A stretch of DNA of 13,472 nt from Clostridia bacterium. GTDB taxonomy: Bacteria; Bacillota; Clostridia; Oscillospirales; Acutalibacteraceae. The notes below the pieces were generated by a model. The model searched no databases. It had not been told where the DNA came from and saw only the letters and a program-made list of their open reading frames with translations. The stretch covers positions 1-13,472 of the forward strand of contig CAAEBW010000324.1 of assembly GCA_900754145.1 (NCBI GenBank), in the 5' to 3' direction. The position numbers were made by a program, and so were the translations under genes. Below, piece by piece: positions 1-7,706 of this stretch (positions are counted from its first letter, which is position 1; the number at the start of each line of letters is the position of its first letter).

Positions 1-1479
1 AAAATACCTTTCAAAGGTGGTCATTTTATCCCTGCCGTAAAGCGGGGAATCCGCCCCGTTCCACAAAAACCAGAGTATATCCCTGCCCTTTTTTCTTTCC
101 GCCTCGTTCACCGATAAAAACGCCTTTCGCGCACAGCTTTCCAATTCGTCGTATAAGACCTTTCCGCTAAGCGGTTTTCCGAAAATGTTAATTTCTCTGA
201 AATCTCCGTTTTCGGTCATCGGAATACAGCCGTGGAAGAGGATATTCCCGTTGGTTACTTTATAAAGACTGCCCTTATTGAGTAGAAGATTAATATGCTT
301 TTTAAGCTTTTCACAGCTTACAAAGGCATAACGGAGCTTTCGCACAACCTCTTTTTCCTCCTCGGTAAGCTCATAGGGGCAATCGGGATTAACCGTTGGG
401 AAATTGCTGTCGCAAAGCTTATAGCTTTTGCCGTAAAGCTCGATTGTACCGTTTTCAAAATCAATCCTGTGCAACAGTCTTCTATGCCCCATATTGTATT
501 CGGGATGCTCGCTTATAAGCTGACCCTCCAGCTTAAACTGGATAACCGAAATTGCCTTATGCGCCTTCATTTCAAGCCCAATTTCGGATTCGTCGCTGTT
601 TTTGCTCTTAATTTTAAATTGCTTACAGGGGTCGTCCCTGTATGTCTTCATTGCGAAGAACAAAAGGGGTAAAATGCTTATGCCGTAGCCGTTTTCGAGC
701 ACCGAAACATTATCGTACAAAAGGCTTGTGCGGACGATATTTGCAATGCAGGCGGTCTGCCCCGCCAAAGCCCCCATCCACAAAACATCGTGATTGCCCC
801 ACTGAATATCAAGGGAATGATATTCGCACAACCTATCCATAACAAAATGAGAGCCGTGTCCCCGATCGTAAATATCTCCGATAATGTGAAGACGGTCGAT
901 AACAAGGCGCTGAATGAGTTTGGACATTTCCTCGATAAACTTATCTGCATAGCCTATTTCGATAATTGTGTTGATAATTTCCTCATAATAGGCGGCTTTG
1001 TTCAAAACCTCTTTTTTCTCGGTTATAAGCTCCTCGATTACATACTTAAAGCTGTCGGGCAGAGCCTTGCGGACCTTAGAGCGGGTGTATTTTGAGGAGA
1101 CGGTTCGGCAGACCGACACAAGCCTGTAAAGGCTTGTGCGGTACCATTCATGTGTGTTAAGGCTTTCGGATTTTATGTATTCGAGCTTTTCTATCGGATA
1201 ATAGATAAGAGAAGCTAACTCCTTCTTTTCTTCGGGGGAAATACTGTCGCCGAAAACATCGTTTATTTTTTTCATAACCGCCCCTGAGCCGTTTCTCAGC
1301 ACATGGGAAAACGCCTTATATTCGCCGTGAATGTCGGACAGAAAATGCTCTGTGCCCTTAGGGAGGTTCAAAATCGACTGGAGATTTATAATCTCGGTGG
1401 CGGCGCTGTCTATCGTGGGATACTGCTTTGAAAGACACTCCAAAAATCTCTTTTTTTCTTTGTTCATAAACTTATCCAT
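1..1479 (-). CDS. fbp: Class 3 fructose-1,6-bisphosphatase (Firmicutes type), C-terminus beyond left edge
   Basis: This enzyme hydrolyses fructose 1,6-bisphosphate to fructose 6-phosphate, the committed gluconeogenic step in the cytoplasm. The open frame runs from an ATG at 1479 to base 1 without a stop, giving 493 residues. The family usually has about 640-670, so roughly the last quarter is off the window. The metallophosphoesterase signatures are visible: SDIHGEY (residues 48-54), GDIYDRG (201-207) and GNHD (228-231), which supply the Asp, His and Asn metal ligands. The long insertion between the first two blocks is typical of the class 3 family and absent from class 1 enzymes. AAGGA lies 8 bases before the ATG. 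The start overlaps the end of the upstream symporter gene by 8 bases (ATGGATAA), so translation is probably coupled. Family assignment is firm. The link to the neighbouring sugar-acid pathway (DHAP to hexose phosphate) is inference. Confidence 0.95.
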   Translation of the reverse strand, partial: MDKFMNKEKKRFLECLSKQYPTIDSAATEIINLQSILNLPKGTEHFLSDIHGEYKAFSHVLRNGSGAVMKKINDVFGDSISPEEKKELASLIYYPIEKLEYIKSESLNTHEWYRTSLYRLVSVCRTVSSKYTRSKVRKALPDSFKYVIEELITEKKEVLNKAAYYEEIINTIIEIGYADKFIEEMSKLIQRLVIDRLHIIGDIYDRGHGSHFVMDRLCEYHSLDIQWGNHDVLWMGALAGQTACIANIVRTSLLYDNVSVLENGYGISILPLLFFAMKTYRDDPCKQFKIKSKNSDESEIGLEMKAHKAISVIQFKLEGQLISEHPEYNMGHRRLLHRIDFENGTIELYGKSYKLCDSNFPTVNPDCPYELTEEEKEVVRKLRYAFVSCEKLKKHINLLLNKGSLYKVTNGNILFHGCIPMTENGDFREINIFGKPLSGKVLYDELESCARKAFLSVNEAERKKGRDILWFLWNGADSPLYGRDKMTTFERYF

Positions 1480-2818
1480 TGTATATTTCCTTATTGAGGG
1501 CGCCTTCCTTATGACTGATTATAACATTTGTCGCGGCGTCGCCTACTACATTAAGGGTTATTACCGCCATTCCCGGCAGATAGTTCATCGCAAGCACAAG
1601 GGAATAGCCTATCATACAAAGCTCGCTGTTAAGCCCCAGCCCCATCATAACCACATATACCATAGTAGTTCCCGCTACGGGGATTGCGGGAGTGCCGACC
1701 GCCGTACAGATAGAGAGGAACGCCGTTAAAACAAGGGTCATAGGGGTTATCTCTACACCCGCCGCAGTTGCTATAAAGGTTATGGCAATCATATGCATAG
1801 CGGTAGTGCCGTTCATATTAATAGTCATTCCCGTTGGCAGAACAAAGCTGCTTACCTCCTCGGAACAGCCGAGCTCATTTATGCAGGTCTTGGTATTAAG
1901 GGGGAGCGTTGCGGCTGAAGAATTTGTCGCCGCGGCGAAGAGCCCGATTTTCGCGGTTTTCTTAAGGAACTTAAAGGGATTAAGCCCTGTTGTAATAAAT
2001 ACGCCTATCGGATAAATCGTGAATACCAACACAAGACAGATTACGATTGTAGAGGCTATCCACACTAAGGTCGGGGAAATATACTCATAGCCGTAAACCG
2101 CAAGCGCTCTTGTAATCATACAGAAGATTGCTATGGGCGCGATTTTATTGATAAGAAAATCAAGGAACATCTGGACAATATCGTTAAGGTTCTGAATCAC
2201 GCTTTTAATCGGGTTCGCCTTTTCGCCCATTTTTGTAATGCAGAGCCCTAAGACAATCGCGATTACCACAACCGACAGAATTGTAGTATTGGTGGACATT
2301 GCGCTTATTATGTTGGAGGGAACGGCGTTTACAACCGTTACCAAGGGGTTGTAGCCCTCCATTGTCACGATTTCCTGCGCCTGCTCGGCGGGTAGATTTA
2401 CATTGAACCAGCCCATAGACTTTACAAAGTAGGCTCCCGCTCCCGCAAGGGCGGCGGCGACAACATAGAAGCTGAAATAGGTAACAAAGGTCTTACCCGC
2501 AATTTTTCCAAGCCTTTTTGGGTCGGCAAGACTGCAAAGCGCAAGGGTTAAAGAGCAGATAACCAGCGGTACTATCATCATTTGAAGCCCGCGCATAAAC
2601 AGCTGACCGATAATGTGAAACAGTCCTATTCCCTGTATGCTCTTGGCGGCAGTTATATCATGGAAGAGGATTGCGTCTATCACATTCCACACTCCCTCGC
2701 CGGAGGTTCCCTTAAGCTGACTCTTTAAAAGCAGGCACAAAAAACCGACCGCAAAACCCGCCGCAACGGCAATTATCATTTTTTTAACTATTGACGCTTT
2801 TTTGACTTGTGATGACAT
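1472..2818 (-). CDS. Sodium:dicarboxylate symporter family (DAACS) transporter with altered substrate site
   Basis: This is a 448-residue integral membrane protein of the glutamate/aspartate:cation symporter family (GltP, GltPh relatives), secondary uptake at the cytoplasmic membrane. An earlier in-frame ATG at 2878 exists, but it lies inside a terminator stem. The ATG at 2818 has AAAGGAG 8 bases upstream and gives a normal N-terminus. Hallmarks are the hairpin-1 motif NSSAATLP (299-306), the discontinuous TM7 motif NMNGT (334-338, normally NMDGT), a hairpin-2 region GTPAIPVAG, and the TM8 end NVVGD (423-427). By-eye alignment with GltPh shows N, G and V where the canonical TM8 carries Asp390, Asp394 and Arg397. 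The amino-acid and side-chain carboxylate ligands are therefore missing, and aspartate/glutamate is an unlikely substrate. It overlaps fbp by 8 bases and follows a terminator after ydjF. The real substrate is unknown. A cystine-like or sugar-acid substrate is possible but unsupported. Confidence 0.88.
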   Translation of the reverse strand: MSSQVKKASIVKKMIIAVAAGFAVGFLCLLLKSQLKGTSGEGVWNVIDAILFHDITAAKSIQGIGLFHIIGQLFMRGLQMMIVPLVICSLTLALCSLADPKRLGKIAGKTFVTYFSFYVVAAALAGAGAYFVKSMGWFNVNLPAEQAQEIVTMEGYNPLVTVVNAVPSNIISAMSTNTTILSVVVIAIVLGLCITKMGEKANPIKSVIQNLNDIVQMFLDFLINKIAPIAIFCMITRALAVYGYEYISPTLVWIASTIVICLVLVFTIYPIGVFITTGLNPFKFLKKTAKIGLFAAATNSSAATLPLNTKTCINELGCSEEVSSFVLPTGMTINMNGTTAMHMIAITFIATAAGVEITPMTLVLTAFLSICTAVGTPAIPVAGTTMVYVVMMGLGLNSELCMIGYSLVLAMNYLPGMAVITLNVVGDAATNVIISHKEGALNKEIYNG

Positions 2819-2844
2819 AATCACATCTCCTTTAAAATGATTTT

Positions 2845-2885
2845 GAACAAACAAAAAAGCTCCCGATTTTACAATCAAGAGCTTT
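2845..2885 (-). terminator. Intrinsic terminator/possible attenuator between the DeoR gene and the symporter
   Basis: On the minus strand a continuous 13-pair stem (arms 2873-2885 and 2856-2868, two of the pairs U-G) closes a GTAA tetraloop of the GNRA type and runs straight into TTTTTTGTTTG. It sits 40 bases after the DeoR stop and ends only about 27 bases before the symporter ATG. That leaves no room for a promoter between the T-tract and the ribosome binding site. It therefore either separates two units, with the symporter promoter overlapping the hairpin, or acts as a leaky or conditional attenuator. Confidence 0.85.
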
Positions 2886-2924
2886 AGACATTAAATGAAA
2901 TTGTAATTAAAAGCGATTTCGGTA

Positions 2925-3680
2925 TCACTCATATATCAGACGGATATTCTTACGGTTGCAAAATTCCACCCAGCTGTCATCGGGCTTTTCATCGGTAATT
3001 ATGCAATCGACCGTATCCCAATCGAGGAAGGTAACAAAGGCGGTCTGATCGAATTTTGAATGATCCGCCAGCACGACAACCCGTGCCGCGCGGCTTGACA
3101 TCTCCGCTTTTAAATTTGCCTCGCTCTCCGATGAGTCCGATACTCCGTTTGCAGTATTAAGCCCTTTACAGCCAAGCAGCGCAATATCAACATTATATTT
3201 GCGAATACTTTCCTTTGCAAGAATACCGTAGAAGGAGCGAGTTCTTTCATTATAAATTCCTCCGGTTGAAACGAGCGTAATATTCGTATCATCCAGCTCC
3301 TGAAAAATCTGAGCGGAAAAGCTGATAACGGTTATATCCTTACCGTCCTTTAACAGCTTTATCGCCTCGATTGCGGTGGTGCTGTTATCTACCATAACAG
3401 TTTTAGCCTGACCGAATTCACGGGAAAACAGCTCGGCAATCCTTTTCTTGCTTTCAAGATTAATTGCCCTTCGCTTTGAAAAGTGAATCTGGTCGCTTTG
3501 GGAAACGGTGTTAAGCATAGCCCCGCCGTATGTACGGGTAACAACACCGTCATTTTTGAGCTTTTCGAGATCTCTGCGAATCGTCTCCTCGGTAACATTG
3601 TAGAGACGGCTCAGCTCCGATACAAACACCTCACCTTCCGCTTCAACCTTTTGTTTGATTTCATCTATTCGCTTTGCCAT
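2925..3680 (-). CDS. ydjF: DeoR-family transcriptional regulator, YdjF-like
   Basis: This 251-residue cytoplasmic repressor of the DeoR/GlpR family probably controls the sugar-acid cluster upstream of it. The N-terminal winged helix-turn-helix occupies about residues 3-57 and carries the family signature VTEETIRRDLEKL followed by VVTRTYGGAML. The C-terminal DeoRC sugar-phosphate sensor domain (about 75-235) has DNSTTAIEA, VSTGGIYNERT and ADHSKFD, which in this family form the isomerase-like effector pocket. The recalled E. coli YdjF matches along its whole length, including VTEETIRRDLEKL, RTYGGA and DHSKFD. The effector is probably a phosphorylated pathway intermediate (inference). The ATG at 3680 has AGAAGG 9 bases upstream. 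The gene is last in the cluster and has its own promoter candidate, so it may be made even when the enzymes are off. Confidence 0.92.
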   Translation of the reverse strand: MAKRIDEIKQKVEAEGEVFVSELSRLYNVTEETIRRDLEKLKNDGVVTRTYGGAMLNTVSQSDQIHFSKRRAINLESKKRIAELFSREFGQAKTVMVDNSTTAIEAIKLLKDGKDITVISFSAQIFQELDDTNITLVSTGGIYNERTRSFYGILAKESIRKYNVDIALLGCKGLNTANGVSDSSESEANLKAEMSSRAARVVVLADHSKFDQTAFVTFLDWDTVDCIITDEKPDDSWVEFCNRKNIRLIYE

Positions 3681-3707
3681 GGGTTTGCGCCTTCTTCTCC
3701 TATCAGC

Positions 3708-3737
3708 ATTATATCATAATTACAAGCAAAAAGTAAA
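3708..3737 (-). promoter_or_regulatory. Candidate sigma-A promoter for the DeoR regulator gene
   Basis: Reading leftward, TTTACT (3732-3737) is followed after 18 bases by a perfect TATAAT (3708-3713). The predicted start, near 3701, leaves a leader of about 20 bases that carries the ribosome binding site. It falls in the 81-base gap after the aldo/keto reductase stop, the longest spacer within the cluster. This suggests independent expression of the regulator. Confidence 0.6.
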
Positions 3738-3761
3738 GTGTTTTTGTATCTTTTTCATAAA

Positions 3762-4754
3762 TTATTTATCAATAGCCTCTACCATATCCCGCATTGCCGC
3801 CACATCAGACGGGTCAAGCTCGATTTCGGCGGATTTTACATTTTCCGCAATCTGGTCAACGGTTGTTGAACCGCTCAAGAGGTTAATGAATTCGCCCTGA
3901 GCCAATATCCAGGCAAGGGCTAAATTTGCGATAGTGCAGTTATACTTCTCGCAAAGAGGCTTCCATTCCTCCATAACATCCATTGCCGCCTGCATATTGT
4001 CGGGCTGGAACCACTTTTTGGGTATCTGCGCTCCGACAGGCTTGTAATCTCTCGGAAGCGTACCCGAAAGCAGACCCATTTCAAGGGGCGAATATGCCTG
4101 AATTGTCACGCCGTTTTCGCGGCAGCAGGGGATTATCTCGTCCTCTATCGCACGGTCAAGTATAGAATACTTAGCCTGAACAATATCAAGCTCGCCGTAT
4201 TTAATATACTCCTTAATCTGGTTAATGTCAACATTTGCCGCGCCGATTGCCCTGATTTTTCCCTGTGCCTTAAGCTCGTTTAAAACCTCCATTGTTTTGC
4301 GGATAGGCACATAGTACTCACTGCCCTCTATAGACTGCCAATGGGTCATATATACATCAACATAGTCCGTACCCATTCTTTCAAGGGATTCCTCGATTTC
4401 CTTTTTGACCGATTCGCTGTTGAGGTTTTTGTAAAGCTGAATACCGTTCACCTTATTGAAAAGGTCGCCCTTCATTTCCTGATCCCAGACAACGCCGCAC
4501 TTTGTGATAATTACAACATCCTCACGGTTCATTTGCTCAAGCGCCTTGCCCAAAATTCTCTCGCTGTTGCCGAAGTTGTAGCCGGGGGCGGTATCTATAA
4601 GATTAACGCCCAGCTTCGGGGCTTCGCGTATGGTGTCAACTACAACCTGAAGGTCGTGGTCGCCGCCCCAGGCGGAGCCGCCGCCTATAGACCAAGTGCC
4701 CAGTCCCATTCTTGAAATATCAATGCCTGTTTTGCCAAGCTTCATAGTCTTCAT
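3762..4754 (-). CDS. ydjG: Aldo/keto reductase, YdjG-like
   Basis: This 330-residue NAD(P)H-dependent aldo/keto reductase has a TIM-barrel fold and is cytoplasmic. The catalytic tetrad is visible: Asp54 in NLIDTAPGYNFGNSE, Tyr59 in the same block, Lys85 in IITKCG and His138 in VYMTHW. The coenzyme-binding blocks GKIRAIGAANV and IQAYSPLEMGLLSG follow. The sequence tracks recalled E. coli YdjG closely (GLGTW-IGGG, DTAPGYNFGNSE, MTHWQS, GAANVD, QAKYSILDRA). YdjG is reported to reduce methylglyoxal with NADH, so a natural role in reducing the aldehyde acid released by the adjacent aldolase is plausible but inferred. The ATG at 4754 has AAAGGA 9 bases upstream. A second ATG three codons later is possible but lacks equally good spacing. 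The gene lies 30 bases after the kinase. Confidence 0.94.
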   Translation of the reverse strand: MKTMKLGKTGIDISRMGLGTWSIGGGSAWGGDHDLQVVVDTIREAPKLGVNLIDTAPGYNFGNSERILGKALEQMNREDVVIITKCGVVWDQEMKGDLFNKVNGIQLYKNLNSESVKKEIEESLERMGTDYVDVYMTHWQSIEGSEYYVPIRKTMEVLNELKAQGKIRAIGAANVDINQIKEYIKYGELDIVQAKYSILDRAIEDEIIPCCRENGVTIQAYSPLEMGLLSGTLPRDYKPVGAQIPKKWFQPDNMQAAMDVMEEWKPLCEKYNCTIANLALAWILAQGEFINLLSGSTTVDQIAENVKSAEIELDPSDVAAMRDMVEAIDK

Positions 4755-4784
4755 CGCAAGTCATCCTTTCAAATAATTTCGGAA

Positions 4785-5753
4785 TTACAATATATAATCC
4801 TCTTTGTATTTTTTGAGCATTTGCTCAACCATTTCCTTGTTCTGTACCCCCGCTGTTGCGCCCGAGTACTGAACCGAGATGGCGGCTGTGCAGTTGGCGT
4901 AAATCGCACATTCGTGAATGTCCTTGCCCTCTAAAATACCTGCTATAAAGCCGGAGGCGAAGTTATCCCCCGCGCCTATTGTGTCTATGGCGGTTATTCC
5001 CTTGCAGGCGGGAACAATCATAGCGCCCGCTTTATTGCGGATATAGCAGCCGCGCTTGCCTATCTTCATAATGACATTTTTAACGCCGCACTCAAAAAGC
5101 TTGTCGGCAACCTTTGATTCTTCGGTTTCGCCCGTCATAAGGCAAGCCTCGTCAAAGTTCGGGAAGAAGTAATCGACATAGCTTAAGGCTTCTCTTATAT
5201 CGTCGAGGGTTTCGCCGAGACGGGGCTTAATCATATCCGCCGTGATAAGCATACCCTCTGCCTTTGCCGCCTTGAAGATTTTAACAAGGGCTTTTCCGTC
5301 AAGCAAGGGGCAGTTAAAAATACTTGCAAGGGAAAGAATTTTTGCCTGCTTCATTTTTTCAAAATCAACATGCTCAATATTTTCCTTCCATAGACTGCCG
5401 TTGCGGTTTGTAACAAAGGTTCTCTCCCCGTCTGCGGTCACAAGACCTATGTTCATAGAGGTATCGATATCAGGGTCAATTTTTATCCCCTCTACATCGA
5501 TATTGTCCTTCTTGCAGGAACGAAGAATAAACTGCCCCGCCGCGTCGTCCCCTATGCAGGCTATAATGCCGGTCTTAAAGCCGAGACGGCTTATAATCGT
5601 CGCCTCGTTCATGGCGTCACCGCCCACCGTCATGGCAATCCTGTCAACAGGGTAGGACTCAATATTGAAAATATCCCTTGATACGGGGCGGAGCGGAATA
5701 TCAACCACCGCCGCACCCAAGCAAATTACATCAAGCTTTTTTTCATTATTCAT
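4785..5753 (-). CDS. ydjH: PfkB-family sugar kinase, YdjH-like
   Basis: This 322-residue ribokinase/PfkB-fold ATP-dependent carbohydrate kinase has an N-terminal glycine motif GGDAMN (44-49) and a C-terminal signature DTIGAGDNF whose GAGD (260-263) forms the anion hole, with Asp263 as the catalytic base. The frame is open further upstream, but the ATG at 5753 has AAGGTAG 5-8 bases ahead and yields MNNEKKLDVICLG, which matches the recalled YdjH start (MDNLDVICIG). Longer versions would add residues unlike the family. The E. coli homologue is reported to favour long keto-sugars with a terminal carboxylate, phosphorylating C1 to make the aldolase substrate. The start overlaps the aldolase stop by 8 bases (ATGAATAA), implying coupled, near-equal synthesis of the two enzymes. 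Confidence 0.94.
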   Translation of the reverse strand: MNNEKKLDVICLGAAVVDIPLRPVSRDIFNIESYPVDRIAMTVGGDAMNEATIISRLGFKTGIIACIGDDAAGQFILRSCKKDNIDVEGIKIDPDIDTSMNIGLVTADGERTFVTNRNGSLWKENIEHVDFEKMKQAKILSLASIFNCPLLDGKALVKIFKAAKAEGMLITADMIKPRLGETLDDIREALSYVDYFFPNFDEACLMTGETEESKVADKLFECGVKNVIMKIGKRGCYIRNKAGAMIVPACKGITAIDTIGAGDNFASGFIAGILEGKDIHECAIYANCTAAISVQYSGATAGVQNKEMVEQMLKKYKEDYIL

Positions 5754-6585
5754 CTGCTCTACCTTCATCTCCGAAGAGCCGTATCTTATACATGGCGCGC
5801 TCCTTAACAGCCTTTCTGACCTCCCGCTCAACCGCCAAGAAGGGTTCGTCCTTATGAGCGTTAATAGCCTCCATAGCCGCCTGACACAGCTCGGTGTGAA
5901 TATTTATCTTCGCAATACCCAAGGAGATAGCCTTTTTAATATCCTCATCGCCTATTCCCGAAGCGCCGTGGAGCACCAGCGGAACGTCAACCTCCTTTGC
6001 CACCGCTTCAAGAACATCGAAAGCAAGCTTCGGTTCCGAAGAATATACGCCGTGAACGTTGCCGATTGCAACCGCAAGGGAGTCACAGCCCGTTCTCTCA
6101 ACAAATTCCTTTGCCTTTGAGGGGTCGGTGTACTGGTAGTCCGAGAGAGCCTCCTCGTATACCGTTTCGTTGCCGACATGACCTAACTCAGCCTCAACGG
6201 GGATATTGTAGGCGTGGAAATAATCAACGCACCTTTTAATCTCGGCAACGTTTTCCTCATAGGGGAGGGCGGACGCGTCGCGCATTACCGAATTCATACA
6301 GTGATTAACCGCGTTCTGAAGAATGGTCATATTTCTGCCGTGATCCCAATGGAGGATTACGGGAACGCTCGCCTTTTTAGCCATAGATTCCATCATATAG
6401 CAGTAGTCCTCAAATACGGTATTGCCCGTAAAGCCCGTTCCGAAGGAAATGATAATCGGTGCGCGAAGCTCCTCAGCCGCATCGATAACGCCCATAAGCA
6501 TTTCGGCATTCCATACATTGAAGTGAGGAATTGCGTAATGACCCTCGGACGCCTTTTTCTCCCAATATCTGATATCTGATACCAT
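5746..6585 (-). CDS. ydjI: Class II ketose-1-phosphate aldolase, YdjI-like
   Basis: This 279-residue zinc-dependent aldolase of the fructose-bisphosphate/tagatose-bisphosphate aldolase family cleaves a ketose 1-phosphate to DHAP and an aldehyde. Visible active-site residues are Asp81 and His82 (HWDHG, catalytic base and zinc ligand), Glu131 and Glu133 in EAELGHVG, His178 (NVHGVY) and His206 (VLHGASG), with the phosphate-binding KINIHTEL after them. It matches recalled E. coli YdjI almost block for block (HFNVWNAEMLMGVIDAAEE, GHVGNETVYEEAL, RTGCDSLAVAIGN). YdjI is reported to act on L-glycero-L-galacto-octuluronate 1-phosphate. An upstream in-frame ATG at 6636 would overlap the dehydrogenase gene. 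The ATG at 6585, with AAAGGTG 6 bases ahead, gives the YdjI-like N-terminus and nearly the same length (278 in E. coli), so it is preferred. Confidence 0.95.
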   Translation of the reverse strand: MVSDIRYWEKKASEGHYAIPHFNVWNAEMLMGVIDAAEELRAPIIISFGTGFTGNTVFEDYCYMMESMAKKASVPVILHWDHGRNMTILQNAVNHCMNSVMRDASALPYEENVAEIKRCVDYFHAYNIPVEAELGHVGNETVYEEALSDYQYTDPSKAKEFVERTGCDSLAVAIGNVHGVYSSEPKLAFDVLEAVAKEVDVPLVLHGASGIGDEDIKKAISLGIAKINIHTELCQAAMEAINAHKDEPFLAVEREVRKAVKERAMYKIRLFGDEGRADE

Positions 6586-6625
6586 ATTAATCACCTTTAC
6601 TCCTTTAAATTTCGGTTTATATTTT

Positions 6626-7681
6626 TTATTCGGCAACCTTTATTACGCCCTTGACCATATCCGCTTTTTTAACAGGGTCGATAGCGTCTGAGAACGCCTG
6701 CTGAACATCCTTGTAATCGTAAATATGGGTTACCATATCCTTTACGTTAAACTTGCCCGAGGAAATTGCCTCGATTGTCTGCGGGAAGTTGTTGCAGTAA
6801 CGGAAGGAGGTCTGAATTGTAACCTCGCGGTTGATTTTTAAGAAATCGATCGGTACGGGCTTTGAATGTGTGCCGACCATCATAATCTTGCCGCCGCGGG
6901 CGACAATCTGCACCGCCTGCTGTGCGGTAAAGGCAGAGCCCGCCGCCTCGAACACCAAATCCACGCCGTGGTCGCCGAAAAGCTCGGGCGAACGGATAAG
7001 CGCTACGGTATCCTCTTCCTTGCCGTTTATAACCCTGCCGGCTCCAAGCTTTAAAGCCAGGTCAAGACGCTTTTGCATAATATCAACAACCGTAATGGCG
7101 GTAGCGCCGAGGCTCTTACAAGCCTGAAGCACCATAAGACCGATTGTTCCCGCACCGAGAATTACAATACTCTTGCCGAGCTGTGCGCCGCCCAAAATAG
7201 CCGCGTGCATACCTACCGCCGCAGGCTCTACAAGCGCCGCTTCCATAGTCGTCATATTCTCGGGAACGTGGTAGGTCCACTCCTCGGGGTGGGTCATATA
7301 CTCTGTAAGCGCGCCCTTGTAGTTAGGCTGGGTTGCCATAAAGTCAACCCCCGGGCAGATGTTGTATCTGCCTGTGCGGCAATATTCGCAGGTATTATCG
7401 GGTACGCCGGGTTCGATTAAAACCTTGTCGCCGACCTTAAACCTTGTAACCTTTGAGCCGATTTTTACGACCTCGCCCGCAACCTCGTGACCGAGACCTA
7501 TTTTCTGGTTGGGATCCTTAGGGGGAATAAAGGGGCCGAACTCAAAGCCGTGTATATCAGAACCGCACATACCCACAAACTCAACCTTCATAAGGATTTC
7601 GTTTTCCTTGGGCTCGGGTACGGGACATTCTTTAATTTCAAAATGCTTTGGTGTTACCAAAATCGCTTCGGAATTTTTCAT
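6626..7681 (-). CDS. ydjJ: Zinc-dependent medium-chain dehydrogenase, YdjJ-like
   Basis: This 351-residue polyol/sugar-acid dehydrogenase belongs to the sorbitol/threonine dehydrogenase branch. The catalytic zinc site is intact: Cys39 (MCGSDIHG) and His65-Glu66 (GLGHEVAG). The Rossmann motif ILGAGTIGL is followed by an acidic residue in VVDIMQKR, which favours NAD+ over NADP+. The structural zinc lobe reads D-x2-C-x2-C-x7-C (Asp95, Cys98, Cys101, Cys109). The first Cys, present in E. coli YdjJ, is Asp here. Long shared stretches with recalled YdjJ (PFIPPKDPNQ-IGLGHE, VDFMATQPNY, FLKINREVTIQT, MVTHIYDY) make orthology very likely. It probably oxidises or reduces one hydroxyl of the sugar acid. 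GGGAGG lies 8 bases before the ATG. A stable hairpin occupies the spacer before the gene. Confidence 0.94.
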   Translation of the reverse strand: MKNSEAILVTPKHFEIKECPVPEPKENEILMKVEFVGMCGSDIHGFEFGPFIPPKDPNQKIGLGHEVAGEVVKIGSKVTRFKVGDKVLIEPGVPDNTCEYCRTGRYNICPGVDFMATQPNYKGALTEYMTHPEEWTYHVPENMTTMEAALVEPAAVGMHAAILGGAQLGKSIVILGAGTIGLMVLQACKSLGATAITVVDIMQKRLDLALKLGAGRVINGKEEDTVALIRSPELFGDHGVDLVFEAAGSAFTAQQAVQIVARGGKIMMVGTHSKPVPIDFLKINREVTIQTSFRYCNNFPQTIEAISSGKFNVKDMVTHIYDYKDVQQAFSDAIDPVKKADMVKGVIKVAE

Positions 7682-7706
7682 AAGTATTACCTCCCTGTTT
7701 ATTTTT

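Noticed and set aside
678..950. Open frames in other phases within the fructose bisphosphatase gene, on both strands
   Set aside because: They lie inside a gene with clear catalytic motifs and have no family features of their own. The same applies to the opposite-strand frames throughout the cluster.
5754..5831. Longer kinase start at 5831, or an ATG at 5768
   Set aside because: Would add residues unlike YdjH. The 5768 ATG has its GGAG immediately adjacent, with no spacing, whereas 5753 has a well-placed AAGGTAG.
6586..6636. Longer aldolase start at 6636
   Set aside because: It overlaps the dehydrogenase gene and adds a basic tail absent from YdjI. The 6585 ATG has the better ribosome binding site.
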